64,000 nucleotides of DNA from an uncultured Sphingomonadaceae bacterium. Lineage in GTDB: Bacteria; Pseudomonadota; Alphaproteobacteria; Sphingomonadales; Sphingomonadaceae. The stretch is taken from NCBI GenBank assembly GCA_947499255.1, contig CANMNF010000002.1, forward strand, positions 136,430-200,429. The letters are read 5' to 3'. The notes beneath the pieces were generated by a model. That model was not told where the DNA came from. It worked only from the letters and a program-made list of their open reading frames with translations, and did no database searches. The translations under genes and the position numbers were made by a program. Below, piece by piece: positions 57,898 to 64,000 of this stretch (position 1 is the stretch's first letter; each line of letters begins with the position of its first letter).

Positions 57898-57994
57898 ACC
57901 ACGGCGCAAAAAGGGAGCAGACGCAGCGCGCCAGCTCCCCGTTGTCACCTTAAAACATGCGCAAGCCACAATGCTGCGCACGTCTGAAAAGCGA

Positions 57995-58177
57995 TTAGTC
58001 TTCTTTGCTGACCTTGGGTGTGCCGTCGAACTCACGTTGAGCCACGACATAGGCATAGATCAGGCCGATCAACATCAGCAAACCGGCAGTGCCCGCCACG
58101 ATGGGCAAGTTGAATGCGACCGCGATGACAAGCAACGCCACGACCACAAGAAAGGTATAAAGTGTCACTTTTGACAT
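57995..58177 (-). CDS. Small membrane protein, unknown function
   Basis: 60 residues, two hydrophobic spans (TLYTFLVVVALLVIAVAF and VAGTAGLLMLIGLIYAYVV) and a polar tail ending KVSKED. The start at 58177 gives Met-Ser-Lys; the in-frame ATG at 58210 adds 11 residues of little sense. GGGGA lies near the start as ribosome-binding site. Downstream of the rplA terminator and convergent with cinA. Confidence 0.65.
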   Translation of the reverse strand: MSKVTLYTFLVVVALLVIAVAFNLPIVAGTAGLLMLIGLIYAYVVAQREFDGTPKVSKED

Positions 58178-58314
58178 GTTCTGGTCCCCATAATTTCGCG
58201 CGCCACACATGGCGCTGTGTGCAATTACTCACTCTGCAGGTCGGGATGACTAAAGGAGAATGGTTAAAATAGGCATAATTGCGTGGGGGTCTGGTAAGTT
58301 TTGGGTAGGAACCA

Positions 58315-58350
58315 AAGGAAAGGGGCCGGAGGATTTCTCCCCCAGCCCCT
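58315..58350 (-). terminator. Intrinsic terminator after rplA
   Basis: On the minus strand AGGGGCTGGGGGA pairs with TCCTCCGGCCCCT (two mismatches) around a GAAA loop, followed by TTTCCTTT. About 75 bases after the rplA stop. It closes the rplKA message; rplJ-rplL are not next. Confidence 0.7.
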
Positions 58351-58424
58351 GCTGTGTTCTAAGCCTTTTGGGAAAGCGCTAATGTCGCTTCCAGGGCGGC
58401 CGCGCGGTTAGCGCACTGGCCCAA

Positions 58425-59117
58425 TCAGGCTCCTTCGACTTCGCTCAGATCAACCTTGAGGCCAGGGCCCATGGTTGTGGTAAGCGAGATCTTCTTGACG
58501 AACTTGCCTTTTGCACCGGTTGGCTTGGCTTTCACAATCGCGTCGGTTAGCGCTTTGAAGTTGGCTTTGATCGCGTCATCCTTGAAGGATAGCTTGCCGA
58601 TGCCGGTATGGATGATGCCCATCTTCTCAACCCGGAATTCGACCTGGCCGCCTTTGGCGTCCTTAACGGCCTGCTCCACATTGGGCGTAACAGTGCCCAG
58701 CTTGGGGTTCGGCATCAGGCCCTTGGGACCCAGCATCTTACCCAAACGGCCAACAACGCCCATCATGTCCGGTGATGCGATCACACGGTCATAATCGAGG
58801 TTGCCTGCCTGCATGTCTTCCATCAGGTCTTCTGCGCCAACCTTGTCAGCGCCAGCAGCTGTGGCCTTATCGGCATTGTCACCGCGCGCAAACACAGCAA
58901 CTTTCACATCTTTACCTGTACCAGAAGGCAGCGAGATCATGCCGCGAACCATCTGATCGGCATGACGCGGGTCAACACCCAAATTCATGGCGACTTCGAC
59001 GGTTTCGTCAAACTTCTTGGAGCCAAATTCGCGCAATGTCGCGATGGCTTCGTCTACCGTGTACAGCTTTTCGCTGTCGAGTTCGGCAACGCTCTTTTGC
59101 TTTTTCGTGAGTGCCAT
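58425..59117 (-). CDS. rplA: Ribosomal protein L1
   Basis: 230 residues, normal length. [20 protein letters not shown] at the start, then [20 protein letters not shown] and [19 protein letters not shown], the L1 hallmark. L1 binds 23S in the L1 stalk and, in many bacteria, its own message to limit L11-L1 synthesis. The start at 59117 leaves 4 bp after the rplK stop. Confidence 0.97.
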   Translation of the reverse strand: MALTKKQKSVAELDSEKLYTVDEAIATLREFGSKKFDETVEVAMNLGVDPRHADQMVRGMISLPSGTGKDVKVAVFARGDNADKATAAGADKVGAEDLMEDMQAGNLDYDRVIASPDMMGVVGRLGKMLGPKGLMPNPKLGTVTPNVEQAVKDAKGGQVEFRVEKMGIIHTGIGKLSFKDDAIKANFKALTDAIVKAKPTGAKGKFVKKISLTTTMGPGLKVDLSEVEGA

Positions 59118-59121
59118 GGTC

Positions 59122-59553
59122 TTAGCCCTCCACCACTTCAATGCCCATCGAACGGGCGGACCCGGCGATGATCTTGGTTGCTTGATCGATATCGTTTGCG
59201 TTGAGGTCTTTCATCTTGGCCTCTGCGATTTCGGCAAGCTGGCTGGTCTTGATCGAACCGATGATGTCTTTGCCAGGTTCTTTTGAACCGGATTTGATCT
59301 TCATCGCTTTCTTGATCATGAAGCTGGCAGGCGGTGTCTTGGTCTCAAACGTGAAGCTGCGATCGGCATAGACCGTGATCTTTGTCGGGATCGGAGCGTT
59401 CTTTTCCATGTCCTGCGTGGCAGCGTTGAACGCTTTGCAGAATTCCATGATGTTCACGCCGCGTTGACCCAATGCAGGGCCGATCGGCGGAGACGGGTTG
59501 GCAGCGCCAGCAGGCACTTGAAGGTTGATGTAACCCTCGATCTTCTTGGCCAT
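59122..59553 (-). CDS. rplK: Ribosomal protein L11
   Basis: 143 residues. [37 protein letters not shown] and the C-terminal RNA-binding domain with [18 protein letters not shown] lies six bases before the ATG. It binds the GTPase centre of 23S. Usually directly follows nusG; here a permease gene and a 316-bp gap with its own leader precede it. Confidence 0.98.
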   Translation of the reverse strand: MAKKIEGYINLQVPAGAANPSPPIGPALGQRGVNIMEFCKAFNAATQDMEKNAPIPTKITVYADRSFTFETKTPPASFMIKKAMKIKSGSKEPGKDIIGSIKTSQLAEIAEAKMKDLNANDIDQATKIIAGSARSMGIEVVEG

Positions 59554-59587
59554 GAGAGGCCTCCTTTTCTCACTGTCGGCAACGCTT

Positions 59588-59638
59588 GCGGGATGCCTCA
59601 TGGTAAGCGGTCAAACGGTGCATCGCTGCACCTCCCGC
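59588..59638 (-). promoter_or_regulatory. Structured leader of rplK-rplA (candidate L1 autoregulatory site)
   Basis: On the minus strand an outer stem GCGGGA / TCCCGC encloses a perfect hairpin GGTGCA-GCGA-TGCACC and an ATGA near the closing arm. It lies 35 bases before the rplK ATG. L1 represses its operon by binding such a leader in E. coli; the role here is inferred from place and structure. Confidence 0.4.
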
Positions 59639-59665
59639 ACGAGCTCCCTTGTCAGGGAAGGCGCG

Positions 59666-59693
59666 CCAATAGCGCAATGGCGCAAAAAGGCAA
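59666..59693 (-). promoter_or_regulatory. Candidate promoter of rplK-rplA
   Basis: TTGCCT (59688-59693) and TATTGG (59666-59671) with a 16-base spacer on the minus strand. It would start transcription near 59660, before the structured leader. It is moderately weak, but the gene needs its own promoter if the upstream permease is a separate unit. Confidence 0.35.
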
Positions 59694-59703
59694 GTCTTTA
59701 GCG

Positions 59704-59762
59704 CCTTGGCAAATCCAACATAATGGACACATTGGACACAGTCCTGAAGGCGAAAACCCTTG
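59704..59762 (-). repeat. Dispersed intergenic repeat, copy B
   Basis: Reverse-complement partner of 22885-22941. It sits just upstream of the rplK promoter candidate, between that and the permease gene. Confidence 0.75.
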
Positions 59763-59869
59763 GCCTGAAAAACGGGTGTTTCAAGATGGTGTGAGAGACA
59801 GAGCCAAGCCATCCCCCGCCCCTGTCACATGCCTCTGCCATCACGCCGCTTTGTAGGACAGTGTTTTGC

Positions 59870-61189
59870 CTATTGCGCCGCGGCAGATGTCCGCTTGCTT
59901 GTCTTGCCAAACAGCAATGCAAGCACCGCGTAAGCGATGACAGATGCGATCAGGCCGACCAGCGCTTTGGCAATCCATTCCGGCGCAAAGAAGGTGCAAG
60001 CCACACCAATGCCATATGCGATGAAAGCAAGTGGATTGATGGTTGGCATGGTTTCTGGCGCGAAACTGTCAAAACGGCCACGATCAACCAGATAAAAGCT
60101 TGCCAAAAGCGGCCCGATCAGCGGCGGTGCAATCGTCACCAAAAGATCGATAAAGCCCATAAACTGCTGATAAATGCCCAGCCCCACGACCGTGCCGATC
60201 AGCCCGCAAATCACCGTCATCACGCGTTGAGGCCGTTTGAAAACGCTCGCGGTTTGCACCGCTGGCAGATACAGGTTTGCATCGCCTGTGGTCCATAAAG
60301 CAAGGCTCATCGTCAGCACGCCAATGCCACCGATAATCGCGCCTTGGGCAAGCATGTAAGTGGTGAAATCATAAGTGCCCGAAACAATTCCGCCCATCGC
60401 GCCGATGACTTGCAAAAACCATTGCGAAATCATCAACACGATGAAAGGAATGGCAATCGCCACCCATGCCTTTTTCGCAAATCGCGAATATTCCGGCATC
60501 ACAATTGCACCCACAATCCATGATCCGATCACAATATTGACTGCCTGCACCATAGTCAGCGGTGCAGTATCTGCACTTGTTTCGGACTGGGCCAGAAAAG
60601 CGTCCCAGCCGCCGGCTGCATCAATATTCATCCATGCAGCATAAAGGCCCACAAGCACCAGCACGATCACCGCAGGAATGGAAACCAGCTCCAGCCCTTT
60701 CACGCCAAAATAGGTGGTGACAGTAAACAACAGCCCGGCAAAGATCGCGACGGCATAAAAGGCGCCTGTGTCAAAGCTTTGCGTCCATGCAAAGCCGAAC
60801 GCGCCTACGATAATGCCTTGCCACCCGATAGTCAGCAAAGCGACCAGAACAACCGGCCCTGCCGCGCCCAGCGTTCCGTACACCATGCGATATAACAGGC
60901 CTGAATTGCACGCGGTCTTGTAACCGACATAAGCAACCAGCGCGCCGATCACGAAATTGATCGAATTGCCGATGAAAGTGGCCGCAACGATATCGCCAAA
61001 AGCAAGCCCGCTGCCCAGCGTCCCGCCAACGATCAGCCCGGTGACCAGAAAGCCCCAGCCAAATGCGAGCGTTAGCAGCGGCACTGTATCGCGCCGTTGA
61101 TCATCGCGCAGCGGTGCATGGGGATTGTCAGAGGACTGGGCCTCTTCTTCCGGGTTGTATGCCCACCACTTTTTAAACCCGTCGCTCAT
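59870..61189 (-). CDS. NCS1-family nucleobase permease (cytosine/purine type)
   Basis: 439 residues with about 12 membrane helices. LLTLAFGWGFLVTGLIVGGTLGSGLAF is the first helix pair; VGYKTACNSGLLYRMVYGTLG and IVGSWIVGAIVMPEYSRFA-like segments are family typical. It imports a nucleobase or related compound with H+ or Na+. GGAGAA lies five bases before the ATG. It sits between nusG and rplK on the same strand, where no gene is expected. The gaps on both sides (306 and 316 bp) suggest insertion as a separate unit. Confidence 0.88.
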   Translation of the reverse strand: MSDGFKKWWAYNPEEEAQSSDNPHAPLRDDQRRDTVPLLTLAFGWGFLVTGLIVGGTLGSGLAFGDIVAATFIGNSINFVIGALVAYVGYKTACNSGLLYRMVYGTLGAAGPVVLVALLTIGWQGIIVGAFGFAWTQSFDTGAFYAVAIFAGLLFTVTTYFGVKGLELVSIPAVIVLVLVGLYAAWMNIDAAGGWDAFLAQSETSADTAPLTMVQAVNIVIGSWIVGAIVMPEYSRFAKKAWVAIAIPFIVLMISQWFLQVIGAMGGIVSGTYDFTTYMLAQGAIIGGIGVLTMSLALWTTGDANLYLPAVQTASVFKRPQRVMTVICGLIGTVVGLGIYQQFMGFIDLLVTIAPPLIGPLLASFYLVDRGRFDSFAPETMPTINPLAFIAYGIGVACTFFAPEWIAKALVGLIASVIAYAVLALLFGKTSKRTSAAAQ

Positions 61190-61495
61190 GAAATTCTCCG
61201 TGCCAGATCGAAACATGCGCGATAGGCCAGGAACTGCAAGCGCATGAGAGCCAGCATCCGCCCCGCGAATATTCGCCCATACATAAAATGCAGCTTGATA
61301 CGTGAGACACGCCTCAAGGATCGGACAGCGTAATAAGGACAAGCTGACGCGCCGCGCATATCGCGCATTGAGGGACAACGGCCAGAGGCAGCGCCTCCAG
61401 CGATCAGCGGCACACGTCCAACGGCGCTAAATACCTTGGCCGGGAATGTCTTGGCAGGAAATGTCAGTGTCTGCCTTGATTGAGACGCCGAGGCG
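61190..61495. other. Gap between the permease gene and nusG
   Basis: 306 bp with no supportable gene. Only a small inverted repeat at the nusG stop (AACGCC / GGCGTC, 61485-61498) was seen, too short for a terminator. A promoter for the permease should lie here but none was clear. Confidence 0.4.
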
Positions 61496-62035
61496 TTATT
61501 TGACCAGTTCGACCTGCTCAAATTCAAGCTCAACCGGCGTTGCGCGGCCAAAGATCGAGACCGAAACCTTGACCTTCTGCTTGTCGAAATCGAGCTCTTC
61601 CACAACGCCATTGAAGCTGGCGAAGGGCCCTTCGAGAACTTTGACCTGATCGCCGATCTCGTAATCGATCTGGATTTCCTGCTTGGGCGCAGATTTGGCT
61701 TCTTCGACGCCGCCAAAATACCGCGCAGCCTCTTTTTCAGAGATCGCTTGCGGCTTGTTATTGTTGCCCAGAAAGCCGGAGACTTTGGGCGTGTTTTTCA
61801 CCAGGTGATAAACATCATCGGTCATTTTCAGCTTGGCCAGCACATAGCCGGGCATGAATTTGCGTTCGGTCTGAACCTTTTTGCCGCGTTTGATTTCGGT
61901 GATGGTTTCGGTAGGCACTTCGACCTCTTCCACACCTTCGGACAGGCCAAGGCGTTCCGCTTCGGAAAGGATCGCTTCGCGGACTTTGTTTTCAAAACCG
62001 GAATAGGCGTGAATGATATACCAGCGAGCAGCCAT
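61496..62035 (-). CDS. nusG: NusG, transcription elongation factor
   Basis: 179 residues. NGN domain with RWYIIHAYSGFENKVREAIL and FMPGYVLAKLKMTDDVYHLV, then the KOW domain with IGDQVKVLEGPFASFNGVV. It aids RNA polymerase processivity, Rho action and rRNA antitermination (with boxA, as in the rRNA operon here). It lies 41 bp after secE. Confidence 0.97.
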   Translation of the reverse strand: MAARWYIIHAYSGFENKVREAILSEAERLGLSEGVEEVEVPTETITEIKRGKKVQTERKFMPGYVLAKLKMTDDVYHLVKNTPKVSGFLGNNNKPQAISEKEAARYFGGVEEAKSAPKQEIQIDYEIGDQVKVLEGPFASFNGVVEELDFDKQKVKVSVSIFGRATPVELEFEQVELVK

Positions 62036-62076
62036 GTCAGTTGATCTCTATTCTAAAAGTCAAAGTTCAAGCGGGA

Positions 62077-62301
62077 TCAAACGATTTCCAGCAGCCAGCG
62101 CACTGTCGCGCCAAACACTGAATCCACGCCGAGGAAAAACAGCGACAAGATAATCACAAGGATGAACACGAAGATCGCCGTGCGAATGGTTTCTTCGCGC
62201 GTCGGCCAGACGACCTTGGAGGTTTCGCTACGCACTTGGCGCACGAACTCACCCGGGCTCGTCTTCTTCTTTTTGACTTCTGCCTTGCCTTCGTCAGCCA
62301 T
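62077..62301 (-). CDS. secE: SecE, preprotein translocase subunit
   Basis: 74 residues with one span (TAIFVFILVIILSLFFLGV) after the conserved EFVRQVRSETSKVVWPTREE. Part of the SecYEG channel. First gene of the secE-nusG unit. A tRNA-Trp often precedes it in other bacteria; none was seen here. Confidence 0.95.
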   Translation of the reverse strand: MADEGKAEVKKKKTSPGEFVRQVRSETSKVVWPTREETIRTAIFVFILVIILSLFFLGVDSVFGATVRWLLEIV

Positions 62302-62416
62302 GCTGCCTGATCCGTCGCTACAAATTTATCACTTGCTTTCCGGGTATGGCTCTTCGCCGCCCCAGTTGAAGTCTGGGAGGGGCTTGTCGAGTCTCCGATG
62401 TCGGAAAGCGTGATTG

Positions 62417-62445
62417 CATTTAGGGCCGGTCTTGGCGCTTGGCAA
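62417..62445 (-). promoter_or_regulatory. Candidate promoter of secE-nusG
   Basis: TTGCCA (62440-62445) and TAAATG (62417-62422) with a 17-base spacer on the minus strand. Start near 62410 gives a leader of about 110 nt. The -35 resembles that of the rplK promoter candidate. Confidence 0.45.
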
Positions 62446-62483
62446 GGGTATGTCGTCAGGGCATGTCGTAAGGGCAAGTCGAA
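62445..62483 (+). repeat. Three 13-bp tandem repeats between secE and the symporter
   Basis: Units AGGGTATGTCGTC, AGGGCATGTCGTA and AGGGCAAGTCGAA run head to tail. They end at the -35 of the secE promoter candidate and so lie where an activator of secE could bind. Confidence 0.7.
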
Positions 62484-62585
62484 AGGGGGCAGATTTGCTT
62501 GCCAGTGTAACATTCGCTCTGGCCAGCGGCGCACCATCGCATTAGCACTGATTTTTTCGCCAGTTGGACAAGAGGGGTCTTTCAC

Positions 62586-64000
62586 GTGGCCGCAGCACAA
62601 TCGACCAGCCTGATTGATCGGGTCACCAATGTTTCAGACTTTATCTGGGGCGGGACCTGGAATGGCGAAGTTTTGGGATGGCTTTCCATTGGGGAGCAAC
62701 CCATTCCGCCGATGACGCTGATCTTGTTGGGCATTGGCCTGTATGTGATGGTCGGCCTCAAATTCTATCCGATCCGCAATCTGGGCAGCGCGTTCAAAGG
62801 CCTTTTTGCTGGTCGCAAAGGCTCTGGTAATGGCGAGATTTCCCCCTTCGCTGCGCTTTCCACCGCGCTTTCTGGCCAGGTGGGTACTGGCAATCTGGCC
62901 GGCGTGGCCACTGCCATTGCGCTGGGCGGACCGGGCGCGATTTTCTGGATGTGGGTGACTGCGCTGGTCGGCATGGCGCTGGCTTTTGCCGAAGGTTCGC
63001 TGGCCATCCGATACCGTGAGCGAACCAGTGACGGTGCCTATCGCGGCGGCCCGATGAGCTACATCATGATGGGTCTGGGGCCAAAATTCACATGGCTCGC
63101 AATCGCGTTTTGTATCGGCACTCTCGCCTCTGCTTTGGTGACGGGCAATATGATCCAGTCCAATGCGGTGGCAGACGGGCTGACCGAACTGTTTGGCCTT
63201 GAAGAATGGCTGGGCGGCGCGATTGTTGCCGTGCTGGTCTTCATCGTGATTATCGGCGGGATCAAATCGATTGGCGGGGTGGCTGAAAAGATTATCCCGT
63301 TCATGGCGGCCGCTTACATCGTTATGGCGATTATCGCCTTGATACTGAACTTTGCCGATATCCCCGCAACTTTCGGCCTGATCTTTCACGGCGCGTTTAA
63401 CCCTCAGGCGGCGACCGGTGGCTTTGTTGGTGCGGCGATCATGCTGGCGATCCGTGCCGGTGTTGCGCGCGGGCTGTTCTCTAATGAGGCGGGGCAAGGC
63501 TCCACACCTATCGCGCATGCTGTCGCGCAGACGAACGATCCTGAACAACAAGGCCGCATGGCTATGCTGGGCACGTTCATCGATACGATCATCATCTGCA
63601 CCATGACAGCGCTGGTGATCCTGACCGTGCAAGGCGATTTCACCGGCGGCGGCGAAGCGGTGCCCCATGCGTGGAATTCTGACCTTGAAGGCTTTGCCAT
63701 GACCAGCGGCGCGTTTGCCGCAGCTTTCCCTGTGCAAATCGCCTCCATCCCCATTGGCACGCTGATCGCTTCGACCGCGCTGATCCTGTTTGTCTTCACC
63801 ACGCTTTTGACGTGGAGCTATTATGGCGAGCGGGCGATCACCTTTATCTATGACCGCGTGCCCGGCTCCACCCGTGGCGGCGAAAAGGTGTTGCACATGA
63901 TCTGGCGCGTGCTGTGGTGCGTGGTGATCTATGTTGGATCAACGCAGGATTTGACGCTGGTATGGCGGCTTGGCGATATCTCCAATGCGGCGATGGCACT
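62586..64000 (+). CDS. Alanine/glycine:cation symporter (AGCS), 3' end missing
   Basis: At least 471 residues, open to the right edge. It starts at GTG (62586) with GAGGGG nine bases upstream. The family signature RAGVARGLFSNEAGQGS is near residue 292. Other features are FAALSTALSGQVGTGNLAGV and MDMW-type helices; about ten spans are present. The product imports alanine or glycine with Na+ or H+. The opposite strand has a long open frame, which is an artefact. Confidence 0.93.
   Translation, partial: MAAAQSTSLIDRVTNVSDFIWGGTWNGEVLGWLSIGEQPIPPMTLILLGIGLYVMVGLKFYPIRNLGSAFKGLFAGRKGSGNGEISPFAALSTALSGQVGTGNLAGVATAIALGGPGAIFWMWVTALVGMALAFAEGSLAIRYRERTSDGAYRGGPMSYIMMGLGPKFTWLAIAFCIGTLASALVTGNMIQSNAVADGLTELFGLEEWLGGAIVAVLVFIVIIGGIKSIGGVAEKIIPFMAAAYIVMAIIALILNFADIPATFGLIFHGAFNPQAATGGFVGAAIMLAIRAGVARGLFSNEAGQGSTPIAHAVAQTNDPEQQGRMAMLGTFIDTIIICTMTALVILTVQGDFTGGGEAVPHAWNSDLEGFAMTSGAFAAAFPVQIASIPIGTLIASTALILFVFTTLLTWSYYGERAITFIYDRVPGSTRGGEKVLHMIWRVLWCVVIYVGSTQDLTLVWRLGDISNAAMA

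Noticed and set aside
61190-61495. Possible start of a longer nusG-overlapping frame (61186-61716, minus)
   Set aside because: Very basic, no conservation expected, and it is out of frame with NusG.
62302-62585. Possible tRNA-Trp before secE
   Set aside because: No cloverleaf or CCA anticodon loop could be drawn in this gap.
62634-63896. A 420-codon open frame on the minus strand
   Set aside because: It is the shadow of the symporter gene; its product is rich in His, Gln and Arg with no domain, while the plus frame has the AGCS signature.

Overview
The window is a chromosomal piece of an alphaproteobacterium, most likely Sphingomonadales and probably Erythrobacteraceae. The evidence is the 16S/23S gene sequences, the rrn order 16S-tRNA-Ile-tRNA-Ala-23S-5S-tRNA-fMet, a NaAtm1-like exporter, an EipA (DUF1134) protein, a COQ9 protein, a cytochrome bc1 chaperone and large TonB-dependent receptors. 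The assignment is from recognition only; no database search was run. No insertion sequence, prophage or CRISPR array was seen.

Layout. 1-6273: the start of an exported-protein gene running off the left edge, then a complete rRNA operon on the minus strand with promoter, boxA sites, precursor-processing stems, tRNAs and two intrinsic terminators. 6638-14929 (+): a surface-polysaccharide group (GT2 glycosyltransferase, Wzx-type flippase, second glycosyltransferase), a double-domain retropepsin-like protein, an Atm1-type ABC exporter and a SulP anion transporter. 14926-21552 (-): an M16 peptidase, then hslV-acyltransferase-hslU behind a near-consensus sigma-32 promoter, then bamE. 21716-33256: bc1 chaperone, YceD, ssb, feoAB with a Fur-like site, coq9, an ankyrin protein, SCO, YcgN, an M48-like peptidase, ribD-ribE, an aminotransferase and EipA; tRNA-Ser(GCT) follows.

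33801-39793 looks like one functional unit: an orphan PhoB-type response regulator with an altered receiver pocket, a TonB-dependent receptor, a large predicted surface lipoprotein and a small periplasmic TPR protein. The intergenic regions carry 11-bp-phased repeats resembling Pho boxes. 39888-47778 is a compact VirB-type secretion gene set (virB1-B2-B3-B4-B6-B9-B10-B11) with no recognisable virB5, virB7, virB8 or virD4. ppk1-ppx (polyphosphate synthesis and breakdown) follows directly, so a phosphate theme brackets the secretion genes.

51713-64000: a small lysine-rich protein, a second TonB-dependent receptor with an upstream exported protein, folD, a Baeyer-Villiger-type flavin monooxygenase, a CinA-type MoCF protein, a small membrane protein, and the ribosomal/transcription block rplA-rplK-(NCS1 permease)-nusG-secE on the minus strand. 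An alanine/glycine:cation symporter runs off the right edge. The permease between nusG and rplK, and the acyltransferase between hslV and hslU, both interrupt normally tight gene pairs. A ~58-bp intergenic repeat occurs twice in opposite orientation (22885 and 59704), the second copy next to the interrupted ribosomal block.
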